DNA of 64,000 nt from Aeromicrobium wangtongii. Its GTDB lineage: Bacteria > Actinomycetota > Actinomycetes > Propionibacteriales > Nocardioidaceae. Position numbers and translations under genes: made by a program. The notes below the pieces were generated by a model, which was given only the letters and a program-made list of their open reading frames with translations, was not told the origin of the DNA and did not search any database. Positions 25,685 through 35,210 of the stretch are shown piece by piece; positions within the stretch are counted from its first letter, which is position 1; each line of letters begins with the position of its first letter. Location of the stretch: NCBI RefSeq assembly GCF_024584515.1, contig NZ_CP102173.1, forward strand, positions 3,286,001-3,350,000, given 5' to 3'.

Positions 25685-26520
25685 AGCACGGCCCCCATGC
25701 CGGCGACCAGCGCGATGACCAGGACGGCCGCGACCCAGCCCAGCGAGCCGGACCCGTCCGAGGAGTCGGCCTGGTTGCTGGTCGACTCGATGTCATCGGT
25801 GGTCTCCGGCGCCGCAGCCGGCTGCTCCGCGGCAGCCGAGGGCGACGGGGCAGGCGCGGGAGTGGTGGCCGCGGCTCCCGTCGACGGGGTCGCGGATGGG
25901 GTCGGCGTCCCCGGGGTCCCCGGCGCCGCGGAATTGGCACCCGGGGGTGCCGCCGGTGCGCTGCCGGTACGCCCGGCAGTCGGCGCCGTCGCCTTCGGCG
26001 TGACGACCTTCTTCGGGGTGGCGGTCGCCTTGGGGGTCGGCTGGCCGGCCGGCTTCGTGGCAGCCGGGGCCGGGGCCGTGCCGACGGGGTTGACGCCCGG
26101 GTAGGTCCTGGAGCTGCTGTTCTGGAACACCATCGCGACCCATCCGCCCGCGGGAATCCGCAGCGATCCGACGCCCTGGGTGGCGTAGGTCCACTTCCCG
26201 GACTTGCCGTCCGACCAGAACACCCCCCAGTACGCGTCAGTCGGCGGGGTGTTGACACAACCCGCCGAGCTGGGGGCACCGTCGACGCGGCACACGAATC
26301 CCGGCTGTCGGTCGACCATCGTCAGGGTGTGCCCGGTGGCCTTGATGCTGCTGGCCGCGGTTCCGCCGCCGCCGGGGTCGCAGGACACGCTCGACCCGAC
26401 CACGACCGTGACCCCCTGTCCCGCGGGGCAGGAGGCCGCAGCGGCCGGACCGGCTGCGAGGACGACCCCTGCCGCGCTGCCCAGCAGCAGCGCGGCGAGC
26501 AGGCCCGCGAATCGGCGCAT
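25651..26520 (-). CDS. SCO2322-like secreted, membrane-anchored protein of the cobalamin-uptake operon
   Basis: 289 aa. Signal peptide (MRRFAGLLAALLLGSAAGVV, cleavage after AAAA near 29). Globular part about 30-145 contains C31/C52 and C83/C93 as potential disulfides, and YWGVFWSDGKSGKWTYATQG, a signature I associate with actinobacterial SCO2322-like proteins found beside ECF transporters. Residues 150-250 are a long Pro/Thr/Ala-rich stalk. A final helix (LGWVAAVLVIALVAGMGAVLW) with RRK anchors it in the membrane. Probably displays a ligand-interacting domain above the importer; the beta-domain resemblance to DUF4430 of intrinsic factor is a hypothesis. Its start overlaps the upstream stop by 1 nt. 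Confidence 0.75.
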   Translation of the reverse strand: MRRFAGLLAALLLGSAAGVVLAAGPAAAASCPAGQGVTVVVGSSVSCDPGGGGTAASSIKATGHTLTMVDRQPGFVCRVDGAPSSAGCVNTPPTDAYWGVFWSDGKSGKWTYATQGVGSLRIPAGGWVAMVFQNSSSRTYPGVNPVGTAPAPAATKPAGQPTPKATATPKKVVTPKATAPTAGRTGSAPAAPPGANSAAPGTPGTPTPSATPSTGAAATTPAPAPSPSAAAEQPAAAPETTDDIESTSNQADSSDGSGSLGWVAAVLVIALVAGMGAVLWRRKAAGGPS

Positions 26521-28085
26521 CACTTGACCCGGAACGACTTCGAGCCGGTGCGGTCGGCGAAGGCGCCGATGACCTTCACGGTCTTCTTGCCGGCCTTCTT
26601 GCCGACCTTGCTCTGGGCCGTGTACGTGCCGTTGGAGTAGACCGTTCCGGACTTGACCAGCTTGCCGCCGAGGTACACCCGGACGCGCTCGCCCGGCGTC
26701 AGGCCGGAGACCGAGATGGTCTGCTTCTTGCCCTTCTTGACCGTCTTGTGGCGCAGCTTCGGGGTGATCTTGCGGGCCCCGAGAAGGGTGACGGCGGTGG
26801 TTCCGACGCGGTTGGAGCGCGATCCCACGACCGTGACCAGACGCTGGGCGGTTCCGGCCGGGGTGGGCACGGAGCGCGCGACCCGGCCCTCGGCGTCGGC
26901 CGATCCGGTGAACGAGCCACCACCTGCCACCGAGAGCGAGTACTTCTCGCCGGCGCGCAGACCGGTGGCCGACACCGCGATGGTGCTGCCGGCCTTCCTC
27001 AGACCTGACGGGACGGTGACGGCCAGCGAGGTCGCCGACAGCTGGGCGTTGACGCCGATCGCGGCCTGCGCCGTCGCCCGGATGAACTGGTCGCGCGTGG
27101 TCTCGTCGATGCCCGAGGCCTTCGCCGCATCCAGCGCAGCCTGATCGAAGGCGACCGCGCCGAGCTCGGAGGCCAGCAGGGAGTCCTCGGCGACGGCGTC
27201 GGTGACCTGGTGGTCGACGATGAACGCGGCCGCGCTGCCCGCGGCGCCGTCCTTGCCGGTCGCCCTGAGGGTGGCAGCGGCCAGCCCCGTGGAGTTGGTG
27301 TTCGAGGTGCCCTCGTCGGAGAACCCACCGTCGGGGGCCTGCTGCCCCAGCAGCCAGGCGACGGCCTGGTCGATGTCGTCCTGGACGTCTGCCTGGCCGG
27401 CGCCCTTGGCAACCTGCAGCGCCTGCACCGCCAGGGCGGTGGCGTCGATCGTGCCCACGGTCGTGGTGCACTGCTCATCGGCCATCTGCACCCGGAACGA
27501 GCCGTCGTCGCACTGCTGCTCGAGCAGGTAGTCGACCGTCTCGTCGGCGAGGGGGCTCCTGGCGGTCGAGAGCGCCCGCACCACGAAGGACTGACCGATC
27601 GCGTTGGAGTAGTCCGCGCCGTACTCGTCGGCGGGGTCGAAGGTGTCGCTGGCTCGTCCGGACGAGGTGACCAGCGCCTCGGCCTGCTTGATCAGGTCGA
27701 CGCCGGCCACGTCATCGGCCTGGCCGCCGCTGGCCTGGACCGCCGTCGCCAGCTTGCCGGTCGCGCCGGCGTACACCGCGGTGCCACTGCCCGTGTAGAC
27801 GCTCGGGTCGGCTGACAGCGCGTCGATGATGCGCTTCTGGTCGCCGGCCCGGGTGTCGAGCGCATTGAGCGCGAAGAAGATGTCGAGCGTCAGGCCGTAG
27901 TCGTCGAAGTCGTACTGCTCGTTGTGCACGACCCCGTCGGTCAGCTGGTCGCTGAGCCAGCGGGCAGCCGAGTAGGCGTACGAGTTGGGTGCGGCCTGCG
28001 CGGAGGGCGCGGCGACGACCATGCCTGCGGCCAGGGCCGGGGCGATGACGGCCGCACCGAGGCGGCGGAGGGTGGTGCTGTTCAT
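26520..28085 (-). CDS. Secreted prenyltransferase/squalene-oxidase-repeat (alpha/alpha-barrel) protein, transcobalamin-like candidate
   Basis: 521 aa. Signal peptide ends near PSAQA (32). About residues 35-350 show QW/squalene-cyclase-type repeats: AARWLSDQLTDG, VDYLLEQQCDDGSF, AVAWLLGQQAPDGGFSDEG, the (alpha/alpha)6 toroid also used by intrinsic factor and transcobalamin. Catalytic DxDD of cyclases is absent, so binding rather than catalysis is likely. Residues about 355-521 are one or two Ig-like, lysine-rich beta modules (ITPKLRHKTVKKGKKQTISV). It has no membrane anchor. First gene of the operon, 190 nt downstream of a cobalamin riboswitch; GGAAGGA precedes the ATG. Confidence 0.8.
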   Translation of the reverse strand: MNSTTLRRLGAAVIAPALAAGMVVAAPSAQAAPNSYAYSAARWLSDQLTDGVVHNEQYDFDDYGLTLDIFFALNALDTRAGDQKRIIDALSADPSVYTGSGTAVYAGATGKLATAVQASGGQADDVAGVDLIKQAEALVTSSGRASDTFDPADEYGADYSNAIGQSFVVRALSTARSPLADETVDYLLEQQCDDGSFRVQMADEQCTTTVGTIDATALAVQALQVAKGAGQADVQDDIDQAVAWLLGQQAPDGGFSDEGTSNTNSTGLAAATLRATGKDGAAGSAAAFIVDHQVTDAVAEDSLLASELGAVAFDQAALDAAKASGIDETTRDQFIRATAQAAIGVNAQLSATSLAVTVPSGLRKAGSTIAVSATGLRAGEKYSLSVAGGGSFTGSADAEGRVARSVPTPAGTAQRLVTVVGSRSNRVGTTAVTLLGARKITPKLRHKTVKKGKKQTISVSGLTPGERVRVYLGGKLVKSGTVYSNGTYTAQSKVGKKAGKKTVKVIGAFADRTGSKSFRVK

Positions 28086-28159
28086 CGGAGTCCTTCCCGC
28101 TGCATCACGGAAAGGCCCAGGAGCCCGTCACGTGTTGTCCTCGACAGCGTGGATCGGTA

Positions 28160-28276
28160 AGTCCCACAGGCAGGTGCTCCGGCTCGCCACCTGAGGTGGC
28201 CTACGGTTGCGGGTCAGCGCCGGACTTGGACCGGCTTCCCCTGCGATGCGGGTGGATGGAGTTGTGCCGAATGGCT
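28160..28276 (-). promoter_or_regulatory. Cobalamin riboswitch controlling the ECF uptake operon
   Basis: The minus strand contains the B12 box: AAGCCGGTCCAAGTCCGGCG followed by CTGACCCGCAACCGTA (28198-28235), then the conserved 3' element AGCCGGAGCACCTGCC (28169-28184). TAGATT at 28283-28288 would be the -10 box, putting the transcript start near 28276. The expression platform is the 75 nt up to the ATG at 28085, including the GGAAGGA ribosome binding site, so translational control is likely. The rest of the 309-nt gap up to 28394 holds the divergent gdhA promoter region. Confidence 0.93.
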
Positions 28277-28298
28277 CGACGAATCTAGCACCCGCTGA

Positions 28299-29738
<1,440 letters not shown>

Positions 29739-29751
29739 TTCGTCGGTCGGG

Positions 29752-30264
29752 TCAGGCGATGAGCTGGAACAGCGCGCAGTCCTGCCACCGGCCCGCGATG
29801 CGCAGGTAGTCCGGGGCCATGCCGTAGCGCACGAAGCCGGCGCGTTCGAGGACCTTCTGGGAGCCGGTGTTGTGCGTCAGCGTCTCGCCCTGCACCCGGT
29901 GCAGGTCCAGCTCCCCGAACGCCACCTGCACGAGCGAGCGCAGCGCGGCCGTGGCGATCCCGCGACCCTGCGCGTCCGCGGAGACCCAGTAGCCGACCGA
30001 ACCGGACTGCAAGGCGCCACGGATGATGCTGCTCAACCCGATGCGACCGACCAGGCGCCCGTCGTCTTCGAGGATGACGCACGGATGGGACGTGCCGTCG
30101 GCGTGACCCTCCAGCGCGGTGCGCGCCGCCGCGAGCTGACCCTCAGTGGTGAACCAGCTGTCCGCCCGCACCGGCTCCCACGGCTGGAGATGATCGCGGT
30201 TGCGGCGGTGGAGCTCTGTCAGGGCAGGGACGTCGTCAAGGGCGAGCAGACGGATCGAGGGCAC
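29752..30264 (-). CDS. GNAT acetyltransferase, RimJ/RimL type
   Basis: 170 aa. Motif A of the acetyl-CoA site is SADAQGRGIATAALRSL (about residues 95-111), with the RimJ/L hallmark LDLHRVQGETLTHNTGSQKVLERAGF (~118-143) and a final W/C-rich strand. It probably N-acetylates a protein terminus or a small amine such as an antibiotic; the target is unknown. Start GTG 30264 has CACCAT 6 nt upstream. It lies 12 nt downstream of rraA on the same strand and is likely co-transcribed with it. Confidence 0.86.
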   Translation of the reverse strand: MPSIRLLALDDVPALTELHRRNRDHLQPWEPVRADSWFTTEGQLAAARTALEGHADGTSHPCVILEDDGRLVGRIGLSSIIRGALQSGSVGYWVSADAQGRGIATAALRSLVQVAFGELDLHRVQGETLTHNTGSQKVLERAGFVRYGMAPDYLRIAGRWQDCALFQLIA

Positions 30265-30276
30265 GGCGGCATGGTG

Positions 30277-30768
30277 TCACGCCACGTGGTGCAGCGCCCT
30301 CGACGCCACGACGATGCCGTTGGCGTCGGCGTAGACCCAGTCGCCCGGCGTGATCGAGACGCCGCCGAACGTGACGGTCAGGCCGACGTCACCGGCGCCC
30401 TGCGGATCGGTCCGCACCGGGAACACGCCCAGGGCCTGCACGCCGAGGTCGATCGTCCTCAGGATCTCGACGTCGCGCACGGCGCCGTTGATCACCAGGC
30501 CGGCCCAGCCGTTGTCGGCTGCGGCCGACGCCATGTTGTCGCCCAGCAGTGAGCGCCCGGTCGTCCCGCCGTTGTCGACCACGATGACCCGCCCCTCACC
30601 CGGGGTGGCCACCAGGTCCTTGACCCGCGAGTTGTCGTCGTGGCACCGCACCGTGACCGCTTGGCCGAAGAAGGCCTCGCGACCTCCGAAGGTCCGGAAC
30701 ATCGGCGCCATCACCCGGACGTCCTCGGGGTGGTCGTCACACAGGTCAGGAGTCGTGAACACGGTCAT
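30277..30768 (-). CDS. rraA: RraA-family protein (RNase E regulator / HMG aldolase-like)
   Basis: 163 aa. TTPDLCDDHPEDVRV opening, GRVIVVDNGGTTGRSLLGDN (the phosphate/pyruvate-binding loop), WAGLVINGAVRDVEIL with the conserved RD, and VSITPGDWVYADANGIVV are all canonical. E. coli RraA inhibits RNase E; other members are divalent-metal 4-hydroxy-4-methyl-2-oxoglutarate/oxaloacetate lyases, and the R-D pair needed for lyase activity is present here. GAGAGG precedes the ATG. Divergent from the acyl-CoA dehydrogenase gene. Confidence 0.92.
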   Translation of the reverse strand: MTVFTTPDLCDDHPEDVRVMAPMFRTFGGREAFFGQAVTVRCHDDNSRVKDLVATPGEGRVIVVDNGGTTGRSLLGDNMASAAADNGWAGLVINGAVRDVEILRTIDLGVQALGVFPVRTDPQGAGDVGLTVTFGGVSITPGDWVYADANGIVVASRALHHVA

Positions 30769-30834
30769 CCTCTCGACGGGTGGCGCCCACGCTACCGGCC
30801 TGCCACGCACAGCAGGCGCCGGTACCGTGGGCGC

Positions 30835-32742
30835 ATGACGCTCAGCGACGAACTCCGTATGTCCCTCGACGGCAAGTGGCGCCATGTGCGGGAGCAGTCC
30901 CGCAAGGAGCTGGCCGAACTCGACCTCGCCTATGACCACGACCTGACGCTCGACGAGGCGCGGGCGCGCGTGCTGGAGCAGATGAAGAAGCTGGTGCCGA
31001 CCGGCATCCCGGCCGCAGGCTTCAAGGTCTCCAGCGGAGGCACCGGCGATCCGGGCATGGCGGTGACGGGCATCGAGATGCTGGCGCAGTTCGACCTGTC
31101 GCTCATGGTCAAGGCCGGCGTCCAGTGGGGGCTGTTCGGCGGGGCGATCGAGAACCTCGGCACCGCCGCACACCACGAGAAGTACATACCCGGCCTCATC
31201 AACCTGGACATCCTCGGCTGCTTCGCGATGACCGAGACGGGTCACGGCAGCGACGTCCAGAGCCTCGAGACGACCGCGACCTTCGACCCCGCGACGCAGG
31301 AGTTCGTCATCCACTCCCCGACGCCGTCGGCGCGCAAGGACTACATCGGCGGCGCCGCGGCACATGCCCGGGTCGCGGCCGTGTTCGCCCAGCTCATCAC
31401 CAAGGGTGAGGGCCACGGCGTGCACTGCTTCATCGTCCCGATCCGCGACGAGGACGGCAACGACCTGCCCGGCATCACGACCTCCGACGACGGGCACAAG
31501 GGCGGTCTCGGCGCGGTCGACAACGGGCGCATCGTGTTCGACCAGGTCCGCATCCCGCGCGAGAACCTGCTCAACAAGTACGGGCAGGTCGACGAGGGCG
31601 GCACGTACTCCTCCCCGATCGAGAGCTCGAACGCCCGCTTCTTCACGATGCTCGGCACGCTGATCCGCGGACGCATCAGCGTCGGCGGCGCGGCCAGCGC
31701 AGCCACCGAGGTCGCGCTGAGCATCGCCGGCCGCTACGCCCTCAAGCGGCGCCAGTTCGGCCCGGATGCCGAGCACGAGGTGCTGCTGATGGACTACCGG
31801 ATGCACCAGCGGCGCCTGCTGCCGCTGATCGCCAAGTCGTACGCCATGCGCTTCGCCCAGAACCAGCTCGTGGCCCGCATGGACCGGGTCCAGAGCTCGG
31901 AGGAGCCACCTCCCCCGCACCAGCAGCGCGAGCTGGAGAGCCGGGCCGCCGGCCTCAAGGCCGCCCAGACCTGGCACGCGACCAAGGCCATCCAGGAGGC
32001 CCGGGAGGCCTGCGGTGGCGCCGGCTACCTCGCCGAGAACCGCCTGACGACGCTGAAGGGCGACACGGACGTCTTCACGACGTTCGAGGGCGACAACCAC
32101 GTGCTGTTCCAGCTCGTGGCCAAGGAGCTGCTGACGTCGTACGCGCAGGAGGTCGGCGGCCTCGACCCGGTGGGCATGGTCCGGTTCGCCGCGAGCACGG
32201 TCGCCGACGTGGTCAAGGAGCGCACCGCCGCGTCCCAGCTCATCCAACGGCTCATCGACGCCCGCCCGGGCAACAGCGACGACGACCACGACCTGCTGGA
32301 CCGCGGCACCCAGCTCAACTTGTTCGAGGACCGCGAGCAGCACGTCCTGGAGACCGCCGCGCGACGCCTGCGCCGCGCCGGCAAGGACCCCGTCGAGGCC
32401 TTCGAGGTCTTCAACGCCGCGCAGGACCACGTCATCCGCGCCGGGCGCGTCCACATCGAGCGCATCGTCCTCGAGGCCTTCACCGCGGGCATCGCCCGGT
32501 GCGAGGACCCGGAGGCACAGGAGCTGCTGCGGGACGTCTGCTCGCTCTACGCGCTGTCCGCGATCGAGGAGGACCTGGCCTGGTTCATGGGCCACAACCG
32601 GTTGTCGGACACCCGCGCCAAGACCGTCACGGCCCTGATCAACGACCTGCTCGACAAGCTGCGGCCGCACACGCTGACGCTGATCGAGGGCTTCGGCGTG
32701 CCCGAGGAGACGCTCAACGCGGCGATGCTGCTGACCGAGTGA
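30835..32742 (+). CDS. Acyl-CoA dehydrogenase/oxidase-family flavoprotein, long form
   Basis: 635 aa, much longer than the ~390-aa acyl-CoA dehydrogenases and closer to acyl-CoA oxidases with an ACOX-type C-domain. FAMTETGHGSDVQSLETTA is the oxidase-type FAD/substrate segment, EACGGAGYLAENRL and FTTFEGDNHVLFQLVAKELL carry the catalytic glutamate region. Residues 430-635 are helical (ACOX-like). Expected to introduce the alpha,beta double bond into acyl-CoA using FAD; electron acceptor (O2 or ETF) uncertain. TACCGT (30823-30828) is 6 nt before ATG: leaderless. Confidence 0.88.
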   Translation: MTLSDELRMSLDGKWRHVREQSRKELAELDLAYDHDLTLDEARARVLEQMKKLVPTGIPAAGFKVSSGGTGDPGMAVTGIEMLAQFDLSLMVKAGVQWGLFGGAIENLGTAAHHEKYIPGLINLDILGCFAMTETGHGSDVQSLETTATFDPATQEFVIHSPTPSARKDYIGGAAAHARVAAVFAQLITKGEGHGVHCFIVPIRDEDGNDLPGITTSDDGHKGGLGAVDNGRIVFDQVRIPRENLLNKYGQVDEGGTYSSPIESSNARFFTMLGTLIRGRISVGGAASAATEVALSIAGRYALKRRQFGPDAEHEVLLMDYRMHQRRLLPLIAKSYAMRFAQNQLVARMDRVQSSEEPPPPHQQRELESRAAGLKAAQTWHATKAIQEAREACGGAGYLAENRLTTLKGDTDVFTTFEGDNHVLFQLVAKELLTSYAQEVGGLDPVGMVRFAASTVADVVKERTAASQLIQRLIDARPGNSDDDHDLLDRGTQLNLFEDREQHVLETAARRLRRAGKDPVEAFEVFNAAQDHVIRAGRVHIERIVLEAFTAGIARCEDPEAQELLRDVCSLYALSAIEEDLAWFMGHNRLSDTRAKTVTALINDLLDKLRPHTLTLIEGFGVPEETLNAAMLLTE

Positions 32743-32870
32743 AGCCGGTCGCACGACCACGTCACACCCCCGCTTGGGGCCACCTTGCGGCCTTGACGAT
32801 GTCTGGTTCACTGGGGAGCGCCGATAACAGCGGCCACCCACGATCCACCACCTCCAGGGGGAAACACACC

Positions 32871-33314
32871 ATGAAGAATCTCTTGCGCTCAGCGGCCATC
32901 GCCGTCGCGTCCACCGCTCTGGTCGCCGGAGGCGCCACGGCCGCCACGGCCCAGGGCTCGTCGCCCGCCGCCACCAGCGCGTCCAACGTCTCGACCACGG
33001 CGAACGTGTCCACCGCCGTCGCGCCGTACCCGATCGACTACAAGTCCAAGATCCGCGTCAAGAAGGTCGGCAAGAAGCTGACGTTCCGCTTCACGGCCCG
33101 CTACCGCGATGACGCCGGCCGCCCGGTCGGCATCCGCAAGGTGACGCTGCAGGTCCTCAAGAAGGGCAAGTGGCGGACGCAGAAGAACGTCAAGCTGAAC
33201 CGCAAGGGCACCGGCACGTACAAGCGCACCGACGGCAAGAAGCGCAAGTACCGCATGGTGATCAAGCCGACCAGCCTGTACCAGGGCGGTCGCACCGTCT
33301 CGGTCAAGATCTGA
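32871..33314 (+). CDS. Secreted lysine-rich protein, paralogue 1 of 3, unknown function
   Basis: 147 aa. Signal peptide (MKNLLRSAAIAVASTALVAG, cleavage after ATAQ near 28), a Ser/Thr/Ala linker, and a compact C-terminal beta-rich domain about residues 45-147: IRVKKVGKKLTFRFTARY, VGIRKVTLQVLKKGKWRTQK, KRTDGKKRKYRMVIKP. The domain is extremely basic and resembles Ig-like surface modules. Two paralogues follow directly. AGGGGGAA precedes the ATG and a perfect terminator follows, so it is monocistronic. Possibly a cell-surface or polyanion-binding protein (inference). Confidence 0.8.
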   Translation: MKNLLRSAAIAVASTALVAGGATAATAQGSSPAATSASNVSTTANVSTAVAPYPIDYKSKIRVKKVGKKLTFRFTARYRDDAGRPVGIRKVTLQVLKKGKWRTQKNVKLNRKGTGTYKRTDGKKRKYRMVIKPTSLYQGGRTVSVKI

Positions 33315-33331
33315 CCTCGTAGCACCCGCGA

Positions 33332-33367
33332 GACCGGCCCCCGACCCGTATGGGTCGGGGGCCGGTC
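33332..33367 (+). terminator. Perfect terminator after paralogue 1
   Basis: 16-bp perfect stem, arms 33332-33347 (GACCGGCCCCCGACCC) and 33352-33367, loop gtat, followed by CCTTT. The same stem, slightly diverged, follows paralogue 2. Confidence 0.88.
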
Positions 33368-33454
33368 CCTTTGGTTGAGACACTGTGTTGCGACTCAGGG
33401 ACGATCTGCTTGAATGTCGCCACGAATCCAACACCATCCAGGGGGAAACACCAC

Positions 33455-34171
33455 ATGCGAGCTCTGTTGCGCGCAGCGGCCGTCGCCGTTGCATCCACCG
33501 CCCTTGTCGCGGGCACCACGACGATGGCCTCCGCTGCGCCGGGTGACACCGCCACGGTGACCACCGCGGTCATCCAGCCCGTTGCGCTGAGCGGTTTCAA
33601 GAACTCCACGTCGACCTTCGTCCCCGGCACCTTCGCATATGCCGCGCCGGGCTCGACGTCCACTCCGTACGGCCTCAAGGCCAATGTCAACGTCAACGGC
33701 CGGCTGGTGGCTGCGGGCGTTCGCATCAACTCGAACGGCTTCTACTACGAGCGCGCATGGGGCGCCGGTGCCGTCACGCTGACCAACTTCACCCTGTCCG
33801 GGTACGACTCGCGTCCGGCCCCGCACCGTGGCGCCTACACCGACCGTCCGGTGGCGGGGGCGTCCAACGCCGTCCAGATCCGTTACGGCGTCGAGTACCG
33901 CTCGGGCCTCCAGGTGCGCAAGAAGGGCAAGAAGCTCACCTTCAAGATCAAGGCCCGCTACGTCGACAGCCGCGGCAAGAACGTCGGCATCCGCAAGGCG
34001 ACCATCCAGGTCAAGAAGGGCAGCAAGTGGAAGACCCTCAAGAAGGTCAACCTCAAGAAGAACGGCACCAAGACGTTCACCCGCAAGGACGGCAAGAAGC
34101 GCTACTACCGCCTGGTCATCAAGACCACCAGCGTGTACGAAGGCGGGCACACCAAGGGTATGAAGATCTGA
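33455..34171 (+). CDS. Secreted lysine-rich protein, paralogue 2 of 3, unknown function
   Basis: 238 aa. Signal peptide MRALLRAAAVAVASTALVAG with cleavage near residue 28. An additional N-terminal beta module (about 35-130: FKNSTSTFVPGTFAYAAPG, VNGRLVAAGVRINSNGFYYE) precedes the shared basic domain (about 140-238: LQVRKKGKKLTFKIKARYVD, VGIRKATIQVKKGSKWKTLK, KRYYRLVIKTTSVYEGG), which is clearly homologous to paralogue 1. Leader and ribosome binding site (AGGGGGAAAC) are almost identical to those of paralogue 1. Own terminator downstream. Function unknown. Confidence 0.8.
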   Translation: MRALLRAAAVAVASTALVAGTTTMASAAPGDTATVTTAVIQPVALSGFKNSTSTFVPGTFAYAAPGSTSTPYGLKANVNVNGRLVAAGVRINSNGFYYERAWGAGAVTLTNFTLSGYDSRPAPHRGAYTDRPVAGASNAVQIRYGVEYRSGLQVRKKGKKLTFKIKARYVDSRGKNVGIRKATIQVKKGSKWKTLKKVNLKKNGTKTFTRKDGKKRYYRLVIKTTSVYEGGHTKGMKI

Positions 34172-34191
34172 CCTGAACCGACCGCTCCTCG

Positions 34192-34227
34192 CGCCGGCCC
34201 CTGACCCCTGCGGGTCGGGGGCCGGCG
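34192..34227 (+). terminator. Terminator after paralogue 2
   Basis: 16-bp stem, arms 34192-34207 (CGCCGGCCCCTGACCC) and 34212-34227, one mismatch/GU, 4-nt loop. Nearly the same sequence as the terminator at 33332, supporting duplication of whole gene-plus-terminator units. Confidence 0.85.
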
Positions 34228-34317
34228 TCGTCCTGGACTGCGCGACAGCCCGTCTTGCGGCGCCGACCAGGTGTGATTCACTAGGGCCCAATTCATCACG
34301 ATCCGGGGGAACAACGT

Positions 34318-35076
34318 ATGCGTACATCCACTCTTGCCCGCGTCGGCGCCGTCATCACGGCCTCGGCGCTTGCTCTCAGCCTCGGCGCAGGGCCGGTCTC
34401 GGCCGCCGAGACCAGCACCGCCGCCGCGGCCGCCGCTCCCAGTGCGGCGCCGTCGGCCACCTCGTTCGGCACGACCTCGAACGTCGACGCAGCCGGTGTC
34501 ATCACGGCGCTGCGGCTCGGCTCGGGCGTCATCACCGACCGCGCCACCACCCAGTTCCTCGGCAACGTCGCCGGCCAGGCGCCGAGCAACAACGTCCAGA
34601 CCCAGGTCACGATCAACGGACGGGTCAAGGGACGGGTCATCCTGTACCCCGGCCAGGGCAATGGCGGCGTCGAGATCCCGCGTGGCTGGGGCTCCGGCAA
34701 GGTCCAGCTCGGCCCGACGTTCTTCTCCGACGGGACGGTCGACCAGAACCGCAGCAACGTCTTCTACGCCCGCAAGCACGTGACGTCGAAGGCCACGTAC
34801 CCGCTGAAGATCCACCGTCGCAACAGCAAGGTGACCTTCAAGGTCTACGGCGTCAAGATCATCAACCCGTCGAACGGCAAGTACCAGTCGGTCAAGCGGG
34901 TCAAGCTGCAGCGCTCCAAGGGCGGGAAGTGGCGCACCGTCAAGAACATCAAGCTGAACTCCAAGGGCAACGGCTCGTACAAGATCACGAACCGGACCAA
35001 GTACCGCTACCGCCTGTACATCACGCGCTCGGCGACGCAGGAGAAGTTCTCGACCCTGAAGACGGGCAAGATCTGA
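34318..35076 (+). CDS. Secreted lysine-rich protein, paralogue 3 of 3, unknown function
   Basis: 252 aa. Signal peptide MRTSTLARVGAVITASALAL, cleavage near 31 (VSAAE). An N-terminal module (about 45-150: TTQFLGNVAGQAPSNNVQT, TINGRVKGRVILYPG, IPRGWGSGKVQLGPTFFSD) corresponds to that of paralogue 2. The C-terminal domain (about 158-252: YPLKIHRRNSKVTFKVYGVK, VKRVKLQRSKGGKWRTVK, KYRYRLYITRSATQEK) is the most diverged copy of the shared fold. GGGGGAA precedes the ATG. It is followed by its own terminator and then an unrelated convergent MarR gene. Confidence 0.8.
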   Translation: MRTSTLARVGAVITASALALSLGAGPVSAAETSTAAAAAAPSAAPSATSFGTTSNVDAAGVITALRLGSGVITDRATTQFLGNVAGQAPSNNVQTQVTINGRVKGRVILYPGQGNGGVEIPRGWGSGKVQLGPTFFSDGTVDQNRSNVFYARKHVTSKATYPLKIHRRNSKVTFKVYGVKIINPSNGKYQSVKRVKLQRSKGGKWRTVKNIKLNSKGNGSYKITNRTKYRYRLYITRSATQEKFSTLKTGKI

Positions 35077-35097
35077 TCCGCAGCACTGCCTGATCGC

Positions 35098-35128
35098 AGG
35101 GCCCTCGTCCTCTCGGGACGGGGGCCCT
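35098..35128 (+). terminator. Terminator after paralogue 3
   Basis: Stem AGGGCCCTCGTCC (35098-35110) with GGGACGGGGGCCCT (35115-35128), one mismatch, loop tctc. Confidence 0.8.
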
Positions 35129-35143
35129 CGTGGTTGGCGGTGC

Positions 35144-35201
35144 GGACGGATCTTTCTGCCTTTCGGTAGCTCCGGCAGCGCGAACGTCGAAAGATGCGTC
35201 C
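35144..35201. repeat. Intergenic inverted repeat before the MarR stop
   Basis: Arms GGACGGATCTTTC (35144-35156) and GAAAGATGCGTCC (35189-35201), one mismatch, 32-nt loop. It lies between the convergent ends of paralogue 3 and the MarR gene, so it may terminate the minus-strand transcript. It resembles in design the hairpins at 4756 and 9371. Confidence 0.55.
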
Positions 35202-35210
35202 CCCGCGGGG

